The notes under the pieces are model-generated. The model did no database searches. It saw nothing but the letters and a program-made list of their open reading frames with translations, and had not been told where the DNA came from. Source: Calothrix sp. PCC 7103 (GTDB lineage: Bacteria > Cyanobacteriota > Cyanobacteriia > Cyanobacteriales > Nostocaceae). Taken from it: DNA of 64,000 nt. Of the stretch, positions 54,427-63,913 are shown in pieces (within the stretch, counting starts at the first letter, position 1; every line of letters begins with the position of its first letter). The position numbers and the translations under genes were made by a program. Where the stretch lies: contig NZ_KB217478.1 of NCBI RefSeq assembly GCF_000331305.1, forward strand, positions 8,153,481 through 8,217,480. Reading direction: 5' to 3'.

Positions 54427-56355
54427 CTACGAATCGATTTCTGCTAGCTCCATCCAACGTTCTGTGGATTTGTCGATTGCACGTTTGATTTCTTCTACTT
54501 GGTCGTATAATTTTTGAACTTGGGTGTAGTTTCCTGCTGGTACGTTACCCATTGCTTTTTCTACTTCGGCTTTTTCGGTTTCTAATTTAGCTATTTTTCC
54601 TTCGAGTTCGTCAAATTCTCGTTTTTCCCATGTTGATAGTCTACGCTTTTTGGATGTTTCTGATGGCGCCGATGTTTTTACTTCTTTTGTTTCTACTGAG
54701 GTGCTTTTAGGTTTTTCTGTGACTTCCGATGTTTGTTGTGCTTCCTCTTGTGCTTTATAGTCGAGGTATACAGAGTAGTTACCTGGGTATTGGCGAATAT
54801 TTCCACCTTCTTCTAAGGCAAAAATTGTATCGACGGTGCGGTCTAGAAAATAACGGTCGTGGGATACTACGATTACACTTCCTGTAAAGTCTTCTAGGTA
54901 TTCTTCTAGTATTGCTAGCGTTTGTACGTCTAAATCGTTTGTCGGTTCGTCTAGTATTAATACGTTTGGTGCGCTAATTAGTATACGCAGTAAAAATAGG
55001 CGCCTTTTTTCTCCTCCTGATAGTTTACTTATTGGTGCATATTGTTGATTTCCTGGGAATAAGAATCGTTCTAACATTTGGGAAGCACTTATTTGAGTCC
55101 CATCAGATATTTTAATGAACTCTCCTTCTTCTTTGATGTAATCAATTACACGCTGCGAATCGTTGAGTGCAGATAGTAAATCATCGGAATGTTGGTCAAA
55201 ATATCCTATATGTATTGTGGCGCCAATATCGACTTTACCTGAATCAGGTTGTACCTTACCTGTGATAATATTCATTAAAGTGGATTTGCCGGCGCCGTTT
55301 CCACCAATTATACCAATACGGTCTTCAGGACTAAATTCGTAGGTAAAGTCTTTGATTAATGTTCGCTCATCATATGCTTTAGAAACATGCTCTAACTCAA
55401 TAACTTTTTTACCGATGCGTCTACTAACGGTAGAAATTTCAACTTTGCCAATTCCTTGCTTAAATTCTGTTTCGCGCATTGCTTCGACACGTTGAATACG
55501 TGCTTTTTGCTTCGTACTGCGTGCTTTGGGTCCACGCTTTAACCATTCTAACTCGCGTCGTAGTACACCCTGAAATTTACGTTGTGTACTTGCAGAAGAT
55601 TCTTCAGCAGCAGCTTTTTTTTCTAGGTAATACGAATAATTACCTGAATAAGTATAAATATCACCTCGGTCTATTTCAATAATTCGATTTGTGACTTTAT
55701 CCAGAAAATATCTATCGTGAGTAATTAATAATAAGGCACCACGATATCTATTTAAATAACTTTGTAACCATTCTACCGAAAGTGCATCTAAATGGTTAGT
55801 AGGCTCGTCCATTAATAGTAAATCTGGTTCGGCAAGTAAAGCTGTTGCTAAAGCTATCCGCTTACGATAACCTCCAGATAATGTACCAACTTTGACATTA
55901 AAGTCAGTGATACCTAATTTAGTCAGAATAATTTTAGCATTTGTCTCTAATTCCCAGGCGCCTGTTGTGTCCATTCGCTGCATAACGCTCGATAAACGTG
56001 ACATCAACTGACTATCTTCTGGATAATGCGCTAACTTTTCTGAGATTTCTTCGTACTCGCGTACTAAGGTCATTTGCTCACCACTGTCAGCAAAAACCTG
56101 TTCGATAACAGTACGACTTTCATCAACGTCGGGTTGCTGTGGTAAATATATAACTTTGGCGCCGGAGTTAGTTATGATTTGTCCAGCATCGATTGGCTCG
56201 ATGCCAGCTATCATTTTTAATAATGTTGATTTTCCCGAACCATTTGTACCAATTAAACCAACTTTATCGTTCGCATCAACGCTAAAACTAGCTTCTTTTA
56301 AGATTTCTTTAATGCCAAAATCTTTTTTGACCGACTGTAATATAACAAGACTCAT
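54427..56355 (-). CDS. ABC-F family ATPase (Uup/EttA-like)
   Basis: 642 aa from ATG 56355 (MSLVILQSVKKDFG); the upstream extension is not conserved in character. Two ATPase domains, each with Walker A (GTNGSGKSTLLKMI, GGNGAGKSTLMNII), signature (LSGGYRKRIALA, LSGGEKRRLFLL) and Walker B (LLLMDEPTNHLD, VLILDEPTNDLD), a linker with basic residues (GPKARSTKQKARIQRV) and a C-terminal coiled coil (about 565-640). No membrane domain: a ribosome- or DNA-associated ATPase rather than a transporter. Coiled-coil tail favours the Uup-like group. Confidence 0.92.
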   Translation of the reverse strand: MSLVILQSVKKDFGIKEILKEASFSVDANDKVGLIGTNGSGKSTLLKMIAGIEPIDAGQIITNSGAKVIYLPQQPDVDESRTVIEQVFADSGEQMTLVREYEEISEKLAHYPEDSQLMSRLSSVMQRMDTTGAWELETNAKIILTKLGITDFNVKVGTLSGGYRKRIALATALLAEPDLLLMDEPTNHLDALSVEWLQSYLNRYRGALLLITHDRYFLDKVTNRIIEIDRGDIYTYSGNYSYYLEKKAAAEESSASTQRKFQGVLRRELEWLKRGPKARSTKQKARIQRVEAMRETEFKQGIGKVEISTVSRRIGKKVIELEHVSKAYDERTLIKDFTYEFSPEDRIGIIGGNGAGKSTLMNIITGKVQPDSGKVDIGATIHIGYFDQHSDDLLSALNDSQRVIDYIKEEGEFIKISDGTQISASQMLERFLFPGNQQYAPISKLSGGEKRRLFLLRILISAPNVLILDEPTNDLDVQTLAILEEYLEDFTGSVIVVSHDRYFLDRTVDTIFALEEGGNIRQYPGNYSVYLDYKAQEEAQQTSEVTEKPKSTSVETKEVKTSAPSETSKKRRLSTWEKREFDELEGKIAKLETEKAEVEKAMGNVPAGNYTQVQKLYDQVEEIKRAIDKSTERWMELAEIDS

Positions 56356-56443
56356 AACTGATAAATATTGGGCAATTGGCAAATTTTTATATGTTGGGGG
56401 GGCATTCCTGCCCTCTCCACAAGACACTCCACGTTCCTTAAGA

Positions 56444-56860
56444 TTAATCAAATAGATCTAGGGGTAAGTGACCATACATTTCATTAATTCCACTTTGGGT
56501 GTGGGACTGGCACGACACTAAAACGCCACGATGATGTCCTGAATATGAATCAAGGTAGCACAAACCATTTTTGCCGTTTAATTTGATATAAACAGGTCCC
56601 TCAATAATAGGCAAATTGCTAGGTGGCTCATAGCCGAATGCCAAGGAGTAACCTTTCATCGCCGCCAAACCTTCTTCGGCTGTATCGGCACAAATACCTA
56701 AGATTTGGTAATCTGAAAGTCTAGCAAAAGCTAGTATTGCTTTACGGACTAAAGCTTTTTCAGAACTCTTAACTATCGGAGCAATATCGACGCAATTGAA
56801 TTTGTTTAGGATTTTTTTTGCGTCTTGAAGTGTGAGATTGGTTTGGTTTTGACTTGTCAT
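56444..56860 (-). CDS. DUF1824 family protein
   Basis: 138 aa, soluble. Family residues include LTLQDAKKILNKFNCV, SDYQILGICADTAEEGLAAM and YLDSYSGHHRGVLVSCQS. Restricted mostly to cyanobacteria and plant plastids; structure known for members but no activity. 88 bases separate it from the ABC-F gene downstream. Confidence 0.88.
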   Translation of the reverse strand: MTSQNQTNLTLQDAKKILNKFNCVDIAPIVKSSEKALVRKAILAFARLSDYQILGICADTAEEGLAAMKGYSLAFGYEPPSNLPIIEGPVYIKLNGKNGLCYLDSYSGHHRGVLVSCQSHTQSGINEMYGHLPLDLFD

Positions 56861-56932
56861 ATACCTGCTTGTTGCTAGTTGTGTGCTGTGTTGGTGAGAT
56901 AGCGCGCGTTGGTCTTCGTGTTTTATTTCACT

Positions 56933-57778
56933 TTAAGGTGATTGGATATTACCTACGTTAAATAGAAATGGCACACTGCTAGTCTTATCGTTCCCCATAA
57001 CAAGAACTTTTGGCATTTGGGCGCCACCAGTCTTCCATGCTTCAATTGCCTCCTTTTGTAACACTAACTGTCCTCCCTGAGCTTTTAATGTTTCAGCTAA
57101 AAGTCTTTGAGCTTCGGCTTTACCTTTGGCACGATTAATTTCTGCTTGAGCTTCTTGTTCTGCTTCTCTAGCTATATACACCGCTCGTTGTGCCCGCTGT
57201 TCGGCAATTTGCTTCTCTTCTACAGCTCTTGCGAATTCAGGAGAGAATGTTAAGTCTACGACGCTGGTGTCTAAGACAATTATTCCATATTTATCTAATC
57301 GTTGGCTTAATGCTAAATCAAAGTCATCCTTAAGTTCAGTTCGCCGGGTGATAGCTTCTTCGACTGTTCTGCGTGCTGCTGCTATTTTAAATGATTCCTG
57401 AGTCTGTGGTGCAATAATCTTTGCTACTATGTTTTCTAGAGTACCCTGCGTCCTACGTATCTGTACTACTTCTGAGGAATCTATTTGAAAATTAATCGCA
57501 AATCTTGCGGACAGCGTTTGCAAATCCTTCGTTGAACTTTCGGCAGGCACTTCAAATTTTTGCACCGTCAAATCATATACATCTACCACTGAAATAAAAG
57601 GTGGTTTAACGTGAATTCCCTCCAGTAATGCTCCATCTGTCGCTTTACCTAATATACTAATCACCCCTGCTTGCCCAGGATTTATTATGATAAAGGAATT
57701 TAAACTCAATAGTACAATTATGCCTAATGCTATACCTAGTGCAGCGCTTTGCCAACTGGTAGATTGCGTATTTTTCAA
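56933..57778 (-). CDS. Prohibitin family (SPFH) protein
   Basis: 281 aa. One N-terminal membrane helix (about 14-34), then the prohibitin/Band 7 domain (INPGQAGVISILGKATDGAL, DVYDLTVQKFEVPAESSTKD) and a coiled coil (REAEQEAQAEINRAKGKAEA). Forms ring-like scaffolds at the plasma or thylakoid membrane and may modulate FtsH proteases. The truncated gene at 31795-31986 is a relative. Confidence 0.9.
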   Translation of the reverse strand: MKNTQSTSWQSAALGIALGIIVLLSLNSFIIINPGQAGVISILGKATDGALLEGIHVKPPFISVVDVYDLTVQKFEVPAESSTKDLQTLSARFAINFQIDSSEVVQIRRTQGTLENIVAKIIAPQTQESFKIAAARRTVEEAITRRTELKDDFDLALSQRLDKYGIIVLDTSVVDLTFSPEFARAVEEKQIAEQRAQRAVYIAREAEQEAQAEINRAKGKAEAQRLLAETLKAQGGQLVLQKEAIEAWKTGGAQMPKVLVMGNDKTSSVPFLFNVGNIQSP

Positions 57779-57868
57779 TTCTCCTCCTTTTATTTCCGTT
57801 ATCTATAATCGTTTGCGTTCTATTAAGGCAAACGTAGTAAAATATAATTCACACTTCAAAAAATAGCT

Positions 57869-58395
57869 GTGGTTACGCTATCAAAAGATTTTAGGGCATC
57901 TAGTACTAGTACTGGTTCAGTACATCCACTCCAGCGCTTGTCAAGTTACGGTATTCATTATCGCAAACAAATCTGGTAAGCAGCCATTTGTTCGGTTTTA
58001 AACAAAGTTTTCGATTTGGCGCCACCTGTACTAATTGGTACGGCAGTTGATGTGGTGGTCAAAAAGCAAGATTCAGTCATCGCGCGTCTGGGAATTACCG
58101 ATATATTCGGACAGTTCCTTATTCTAGCGTTTTTTACGGTGATTGTCTGGGTATTAGAATCGGTGTTTAAGTACGGATACAAACGACTGTGGCGAAATTT
58201 ATCACAACAAATTCAGCATAATTTAAGTCTTGACGCTTACAACCATCTGCAAGAATTAGAACTAGCCTACTTTGAAGAACGTAGTACTGGTGGATTAATG
58301 TCTATTTTGAGTGACGACGTTAACCTCACGAGCAGCTACTAGAGAAACAAGGAGTATACGCAAAGCTATGGCGTGTCCAAAGTGGTTTAAAATAA
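57869..58395 (+). pseudogene. Decayed ABC exporter gene (nonsense codon plus large internal deletion)
   Basis: From GTG 57869 the frame reads ... RLSSYGIHYRKQIW, then a TAA at 57977 where Leu is expected, then in the same frame [20 protein letters not shown] and on to [20 protein letters not shown] near 58320, the first part of an ABC exporter membrane domain. After that, in another frame from about 58327, [20 protein letters not shown] and stop is the C-terminal end of the same family. The remaining membrane domain and the whole ATPase (over 1 kb) are missing. Clearly non-functional. Confidence 0.85.
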
Positions 58396-58449
58396 TGGGC
58401 GGCGCCAATCTTTAAAAGTTACCTTGCCAAAATAGTTAGGAGCTAAATT

Positions 58450-58875
58450 ATGTTTACTACGTCATCTCAACCTTCATCTCCAGAAAACGAATGGCGCCAT
58501 CGGTTAGACAAATTCGTCAAAGACCATAAAATGGAGTTGGCAGCTTTATCATGGGCACTATGGTTGGAAAACGGTAACACTCAGGGAACCATAGGTATAG
58601 ATTTACAGCCAACACCACACTTTGTATACTGTCCACCGACAGCAGTCGAAAGCTTAAACGATAGAGTAGAGAATCGTCTTCAGGAAATTTTAGGACTTAT
58701 TAAGCACCATAAACCCGAAGTAGAAGTTCTAATGATAGGTATTGGGAAAGACCAAGTTAAACTTATTTACTTTGAACCAGAAACGGCACCACCTCAAAGT
58801 TTTGAGCAACTAGGCAAAGATGTTGATACACTCATAGAAGAGTTAGAAACAAAACTTGGCGCCTGTTTATCTTAA
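58450..58875 (+). CDS. ccmS: Probable beta-carboxysome assembly chaperone CcmS-like protein
   Basis: 141 aa, soluble, acidic. Conserved stretches WRHRLDKFVKDHKMELAALS, QGTIGIDLQPTPHFVYCPP, RLQEILGLIKHHKPEVEVLM and FEQLGKDVDTLIEELE fit what I recall of CcmS, a chaperone for the carboxysome shell proteins CcmK1/K2. No other ccm gene is in the window, which is consistent with satellite ccm genes in cyanobacteria. GGAG lies 8 bases before the ATG. Family recall should be confirmed by profile search. Confidence 0.6.
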   Translation: MFTTSSQPSSPENEWRHRLDKFVKDHKMELAALSWALWLENGNTQGTIGIDLQPTPHFVYCPPTAVESLNDRVENRLQEILGLIKHHKPEVEVLMIGIGKDQVKLIYFEPETAPPQSFEQLGKDVDTLIEELETKLGACLS

Positions 58876-58892
58876 TGTTACGTGTAACGTCT

Positions 58893-60281
58893 CTACCTTC
58901 CACATAACCAGTCTTTAATTTCCTGCGCTATCCATAAGCATTCTTGGGCACTTAGTCCAATACCGAATGAGAATCGTTTATTTACGGTTTGAATAGTAAT
59001 CATTTCCTTTTCTTGATGACTTTCAAGCTGAAGGTTATCTTCTTTGCCTAAACGGATAATACTTTGAAATACGTCTCTAATATCTCTAATTTTGCCACTT
59101 TTTATACTGCGGCGAAACGTAAATATCCATAGTTCTATCCGAAAATCATCTTCATTAAAACATATTCTGTGATTACCAAAGTCTGAAATTATACACTGGT
59201 CTATAGCTGCTAGCCAAATTAAAAGTAGGGGAACAGTTATTCCAAGTGTCGGTAAAATGCCTGTTACTAGTCCTATTCCTGACAGGGAAAAAAAGGCTAG
59301 CCCAAATCCTGATATGATTAAGTACTTAACTATTAAAGCAATGACTCTAATGTTATCTATTTCTTTTCTGGGAAGAACTATGTTTAATTTATTAAAAGTT
59401 TTTTTGATTCTGACTAAACTATAATTAGGTTTGCGAAATGGTTGAAAAATATTGCTTGCAGGTTTATTACTCAAACTATTAGATTCAAGTGCTTTTAATG
59501 CTTCAGTGGCATTACTCAAGCGTCTTTCTACTGATGGTTCTAAAACTTTTTCAATCCAAGCTAAAAAATTATCATTTATATTAACTTTATCGTGAAATTG
59601 TATTTTTAAATCACGAACAGGCAAATCAGCAGGAGGAATACCTGTTAATAAGTGAATAATAGTTGCACCAAGTCCGTATAAGTCAGAAGCAGGTACAGCT
59701 TTACCTCCAAACTGTTCCATTGGTGCATAACCATATGTTCCCACAACAGTAAAAGTAACACCTTCTTTCGCTGCTTTATCTTGAACGGCGCCAAAATCAA
59801 CTAAATAAATCTCTTTATCTTCTCCTAAAATTAAATTACTCGGCTTAATATCGCGATGTAGAACAGCCGGATTTAAATTATGTAAATATATTAAGATATT
59901 TAAGACTTCGGTGACAATTTTATGTACTTCTTTCTCGGTAAATCTTTTACCTTGCACTAACAAGTCTTTCAAAGAATTACCAGGAATATACTCTTCCACT
60001 AGTCCAAACCACAGCACCCGGTCATCAATGGAAAAATAATCTATATACTTGGGAATTTTTGCATGTTCAAGATGCTTAAGAATTTGAGCTTCACGTTCAA
60101 ATAATTTCAAATCATCCCATTGTACTGTACCACCAAAAGCAAGCAACTTCACGACTACACGTGAATCTTTGCCTTCCGAGACACTCAAATCTGTTGCCAA
60201 CCAAGTTTGACGCGCTGCATTATTACCAAGTTGACGCTCAAGTTTATAACGATTTTGGATTATTTGTTCAGCTTGGAGCAT
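58893..60281 (-). CDS. Ser/Thr protein kinase with C-terminal membrane anchor
   Basis: 462 aa. Hanks-type kinase in residues 1-270: VVVKLLAFG (Lys45), VLHRDIKPSNLIL, VDFGAVQDKAAKEGVT, GTYGYAPMEQFGGKAVPASD. The glycine loop QLGNNAARQTW lacks the standard GxGxxG. Residues 315-365 contain two membrane helices, followed by a C-terminal domain of about 95 residues that is probably cytoplasmic. Four bases after the stop of the paralogous kinase upstream, so co-transcribed. Confidence 0.88.
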   Translation of the reverse strand: MLQAEQIIQNRYKLERQLGNNAARQTWLATDLSVSEGKDSRVVVKLLAFGGTVQWDDLKLFEREAQILKHLEHAKIPKYIDYFSIDDRVLWFGLVEEYIPGNSLKDLLVQGKRFTEKEVHKIVTEVLNILIYLHNLNPAVLHRDIKPSNLILGEDKEIYLVDFGAVQDKAAKEGVTFTVVGTYGYAPMEQFGGKAVPASDLYGLGATIIHLLTGIPPADLPVRDLKIQFHDKVNINDNFLAWIEKVLEPSVERRLSNATEALKALESNSLSNKPASNIFQPFRKPNYSLVRIKKTFNKLNIVLPRKEIDNIRVIALIVKYLIISGFGLAFFSLSGIGLVTGILPTLGITVPLLLIWLAAIDQCIISDFGNHRICFNEDDFRIELWIFTFRRSIKSGKIRDIRDVFQSIIRLGKEDNLQLESHQEKEMITIQTVNKRFSFGIGLSAQECLWIAQEIKDWLCGR

Positions 60282-60285
60282 TTTT

Positions 60286-61470
60286 TTAGAAAAGAGTCGT
60301 AATTATAAATATAGCAAGCCACCAAATTACTAAACTGATAGGTACTCCAACGAAAAGTCCTGCAATTGCCCAACCGCGCTGATGACGTTTAAAATGGTCA
60401 ATACTGCGCCAACGTCTACTTTTCCATGCCCATTCATTACCTTTGGCGCCAAGAACAACAGTCATAATAATTCCGACTGATGGCACAAAATATAATAAAC
60501 CGACCCAGACTTGATTCGTCCATAACCAAAAATAAGGCATAAAAAAGGCACCCCAATTCCATCCTAAAACTTCTTCAGGAACAGGCGCCATACTATTAAT
60601 TCCACAGCCAGAGTTATTAATATCTGGTACTTGTTGTATATGTGGTGGTTTTACTACTTTTAATCTTGTACCCGATTTTAATGCTTCTAGTGCGAGTACA
60701 GCAGTTGCAAAACGGTCTTCAGGTGCAGGTTCAGTTAATTTTTGTAACCATTCGCTAAACTCAGGAGTTACATTAACCAAATGACTAAATTCAATTCGTA
60801 GCGAACGTTGAGGTAACTCCGAAGGTGAAAGACCAGTCAACAAATGAATTAAGGTTGCACCCAATGCATATAAATCGGATGCAGGAACAGCTTTACCACC
60901 AAATTGTTCCATTGGTGCATAACCGTATGTTCCAACAACAGTAAAAGTAACACCTTCTTTGGCGGCTTTATCTTGAACGGCGCCGAAATCGACTAAATAT
61001 ACACGATTATCTTCACCCAATATCAAATTACTTGGTTTAACATCGCGATGCAGCACCAAGGGATTTAACTCGTGTAGATAAATTAAAATATTTAAAACAT
61101 CAACAGCTATCTTACGTACTTGTTTTTCACTAAACCGTTGACAAGTAGCAAGTTTTTCCTTAAAAGACTCCCCAGGTATATACTGTTCAATCAAACCGAA
61201 CCATAAACTGCGGTCGTCAACACAGAAATAGTCTATATATTGAGGAATTCTAGGATGCTTTAGTTGCTTGAGTATTTGCGCTTCACGTTCAAACAACTTT
61301 AAATCATCCCATTGTATGGCGCCTCCAAACGCTAATAATTTGACTACAACTCGTGAGTCAGCATCAGCAGCTTGTAAATCTTTGGCCAACCAAGTTTGAC
61401 GGATACCGTTATTACCCAGTAAGCGTTGTAACTGGTAACGGTCTTGTAATACCTGTTCTGCTTGCAGCAT
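60286..61470 (-). CDS. Ser/Thr protein kinase with C-terminal membrane helices (tandem paralogue)
   Basis: 394 aa from ATG 61470 (MLQAEQVLQDRYQLQRLLGN), chosen because the paralogue begins the same way; a TTG at 61488 is possible. Kinase motifs match its neighbour (VVVKLLAFGG, VLHRDVKPSNLIL, VDFGAVQDKAAKEG), also with a degenerate glycine loop (GNNGIRQTW). After a linker comes a membrane region unlike the neighbour's (FMPYFWLWTNQVWVGLLYFV, GWAIAGLFVGVPISLVIWWL). The N-terminal ~280 residues are highly similar between the two genes, the C-termini are not. Confidence 0.88.
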   Translation of the reverse strand: MLQAEQVLQDRYQLQRLLGNNGIRQTWLAKDLQAADADSRVVVKLLAFGGAIQWDDLKLFEREAQILKQLKHPRIPQYIDYFCVDDRSLWFGLIEQYIPGESFKEKLATCQRFSEKQVRKIAVDVLNILIYLHELNPLVLHRDVKPSNLILGEDNRVYLVDFGAVQDKAAKEGVTFTVVGTYGYAPMEQFGGKAVPASDLYALGATLIHLLTGLSPSELPQRSLRIEFSHLVNVTPEFSEWLQKLTEPAPEDRFATAVLALEALKSGTRLKVVKPPHIQQVPDINNSGCGINSMAPVPEEVLGWNWGAFFMPYFWLWTNQVWVGLLYFVPSVGIIMTVVLGAKGNEWAWKSRRWRSIDHFKRHQRGWAIAGLFVGVPISLVIWWLAIFIITTLF

Positions 61471-61599
61471 CTTTAAGGTCGCGAGCAACTGCTGGAATTG
61501 GAGCGTATCAGTACTACTATGTTAACTACAATATTAAAAAATGTCATAAACTAACATTAAATTATTCCGATTCCCAGCGTGTCATATTTTACTCGTTAA

Positions 61600-62592
61600 T
61601 TATTTCAGTTTTTTCTTAACTTTACTTAATATTTGCTGTATTTTTAGCTGAGTCAAGCGGAAACTACTAAAATCTGCGATATTGCCAGGGTATTGTTGTT
61701 TATGGTCAAAGAATTCGTTTAACTCACTGAGAATGACTAGTAGGCGCCTGGTAATATTATCTAATCGGTATTCAGCTAAGAAATCTTGAGATAAATTAAA
61801 GGGTTGGGAAGTTGCGGCAACCTTTAATATACGTTCCATGTCATACTCTTTAGAATATCCGGCAATTTTATAGCAATTAAATCCTGGGTCTAAAAAATCA
61901 GAGAGTCCATTATTTAAACTAGAAAAAACATGACATCCACAAGCCATTGCTTCGAGTGGTTGTAAGCCAAAACCTTCGGTAACACCTTGGAGTGTCCAAT
62001 ATTCTGCCGAGTCGTATAAATATACTTTTGCTCGATTAAACAAACTTGTCAAATCCTTCACAAAAGATTCAACTATATACACATTACATTTTTCTTGTAA
62101 AGCTGGTATTAAATCTTTTATTAAGTAACTTGAAGATTTACGCGCTTGTACTAGTACATCAATATCGCGCGTTATATCTAAATTTGTAAATTCATCGCTA
62201 ATTTGATTTGGCAAGTAGTAAATTAGAGAGTTAGGCGCCAACTGTCCCCAATATCCCATTGTATTACGGCTAACCGTGATAATTGGAATACTCGCCGGAA
62301 GCTTAAATCCGTAACCCGCACTATGAGCATGATATATAACATTATGAGACTTTAAAGAAGGCGCCAGTTTAGGAACATCGAATCCCCAACTAACAACAAA
62401 AATAACATCTTCAAGACTAGATGCTTTAAGAACATCATCCAAAAAAAGCTTATCAGGTTCGCGTTGACGATAAGTAACAACCTCAGCATCACAAATTGTT
62501 TGGGCAATACTAAGCGTCTTCAACTCCGCGAACAGACCACCACAAGTAAATTTAGCATCTGTACCAGGCAATAAAAAGTAAAGTTTTCTCAT
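61600..62592 (-). CDS. Glycosyltransferase (GT4-like)
   Basis: 330 aa from ATG 62592 (MRKLYFLLPGTDAKFTCGG); a GTG at 62613 overlapping the upstream stop as GTGA is an alternative and would add 7 residues. C-terminal GT-B signature EGFGLQPLEAMACGCHVFSS. N-terminal Rossmann half includes DAEVVTYRQREPD. Probably transfers a sugar to a lipid or polysaccharide. Third gene of a tight minus-strand run with DUF6391 and DUF2809. Confidence 0.8.
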   Translation of the reverse strand: MRKLYFLLPGTDAKFTCGGLFAELKTLSIAQTICDAEVVTYRQREPDKLFLDDVLKASSLEDVIFVVSWGFDVPKLAPSLKSHNVIYHAHSAGYGFKLPASIPIITVSRNTMGYWGQLAPNSLIYYLPNQISDEFTNLDITRDIDVLVQARKSSSYLIKDLIPALQEKCNVYIVESFVKDLTSLFNRAKVYLYDSAEYWTLQGVTEGFGLQPLEAMACGCHVFSSLNNGLSDFLDPGFNCYKIAGYSKEYDMERILKVAATSQPFNLSQDFLAEYRLDNITRRLLVILSELNEFFDHKQQYPGNIADFSSFRLTQLKIQQILSKVKKKLK

Positions 62593-62609
62593 ATTTTGTA
62601 TGGGCAGGT

Positions 62610-63017
62610 TCACTTACGGATTTTAACCAACCAGCGCATCCAAAACCACCCAGCAAAGCTACCAAAAAAGTAAGATATAAAATCAGACAAAACAAAAGTA
62701 TTACCTAAAACAAGCCTCCCCACCAACGTCGCACGTACTGCTTCAAGAAAAGGATGTTTCACTAGCTGTAAAAACTCTATTCCACACGTAGCAACACAAA
62801 CTCCAACCGCAGTCCATAACGGAGAAGCTTTCGGATAAACAAAACCAACTAATAAAATCCAAAATATCTCATAAGCAACGCTCCCTAAAAAATCATACAG
62901 CCACTCTAGTCCAAATCCTTGTGCAAAGCGCACAAAATAACCTAGTGGCACAATAAATATAATGCTAATAAGTAGCGCTACACGGTACCGAAAAAAATTT
63001 CTTTCTAACTTTGCCAT
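62610..63017 (-). CDS. DUF2809 family membrane protein
   Basis: 135 aa, four membrane helices; motifs GFGLEWLYDFLGSVAYEIFW, ATCGIEFLQLVKHPFLEAVR and LVLGNTFVLSDFISYFFGSF fit DUF2809. Overlaps the DUF6391 gene by 13 bases and the glycosyltransferase start by up to 4, so translation of all three is coupled. Function unknown. Confidence 0.85.
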   Translation of the reverse strand: MAKLERNFFRYRVALLISIIFIVPLGYFVRFAQGFGLEWLYDFLGSVAYEIFWILLVGFVYPKASPLWTAVGVCVATCGIEFLQLVKHPFLEAVRATLVGRLVLGNTFVLSDFISYFFGSFAGWFWMRWLVKIRK

Positions 63018-63667
63018 TGAACTTTTACGAAATGCGCTTCACGTCCCCACATATCCCTAGTTTTAATAATACTCTCGATACTGAGATTAAAAGGTACAGA
63101 CGTTGTTAAGTAACGCTGTGCTAAAGCGCCAACATAAGGCGCTAACTCACCAGCAAGAGTGGTAGCTATTCCCAACCCAAACATCTGTTCGATTAATCCG
63201 CGCGGCATAATTAAATGCATTCCTACTGCACATCCCGCAGTCAGTAACATTGATGTCGATACATTAGTACCACAGCGTGGATGAACAGCTAAATTCCACT
63301 CACCGTCTTTCAAACGTTGAAGACCGTTGGTAACAGCGCGACGTAAATCACTGATATTAACATCACCGTAGAGAAAAAAGCCTTGTTCGGTAGATAATCC
63401 TCCAAGTGATTCGTCATCTACCTGAAAATTACGAGGTAGCAGCGAAATAAACCGGGAAGCACGGGGTTGACTCAAAAGCCACACAGTCGCGTGTTCAAGT
63501 GCATGAACTTGACGCAGCATTAAAATTTCTTTTAAGCCAGGTACAAAATGCAGTACTGCAAGCAACTCCTTATCTTGGTTAGGCTGAGGAGTAATAAAAT
63601 CCAACAAATCAAGATTTACAAAATCAAGGGGATTGGAGTTACCCTGTACAGAAACAGAGGTATTCAT
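63005..63667 (-). CDS. DUF6391 family protein
   Basis: 220 aa. Conserved core RQVHALEHATVWLLSQ, then GLSTEQGFFLYGDV, AVHPRCGTNVSTSMLL and a hydrophobic region (about 140-185) likely membrane-embedded. HALEHA and HPRCG could bind metal, but no activity is known. First gene of the three-gene run. Confidence 0.85.
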   Translation of the reverse strand: MNTSVSVQGNSNPLDFVNLDLLDFITPQPNQDKELLAVLHFVPGLKEILMLRQVHALEHATVWLLSQPRASRFISLLPRNFQVDDESLGGLSTEQGFFLYGDVNISDLRRAVTNGLQRLKDGEWNLAVHPRCGTNVSTSMLLTAGCAVGMHLIMPRGLIEQMFGLGIATTLAGELAPYVGALAQRYLTTSVPFNLSIESIIKTRDMWGREAHFVKVQWQS

Positions 63668-63774
63668 TAAAACACCGCCCTCTTAGAATTAATGGAGTAT
63701 TGAAGATATTTTTAATTTAACTCTTGTATCAATCAAACAACTACAAATTTTTATTGAGTTTTGCGTAGAAACAA

Positions 63775-63840
63775 AGAAACCGGGTTTCTGTTGATAACTT
63801 GTAATAAAAACGACAATTTTGCGCGAGATTCCCGGTTTCT
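63775..63840. repeat. Two GAAACC/GGTTTC dyads
   Basis: AGAAACCGGGTTTCT at 63775-63789 and a partial ATTCCCGGTTTCT at about 63828-63840, same family as 5324, 6667 and 33485. They lie upstream of the DUF6391 gene. Confidence 0.7.
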
Positions 63841-63850
63841 AAGATTTGGG

Positions 63851-63884
63851 AAAAAATTAGACCGAAGCTTTTAAACTCCGGTCT
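63851..63884 (-). terminator. Terminator for a minus-strand gene entering from the right
   Basis: On the minus strand AGACCGGAG / CTTCGGTCT (one G-T pair) followed by AATTTTTT. It lies 30 bases after a minus-strand stop codon at 63914. Confidence 0.6.
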
Positions 63885-63913
63885 GTATTATGAATGCGCT
63901 TGCGCGCGTATGT

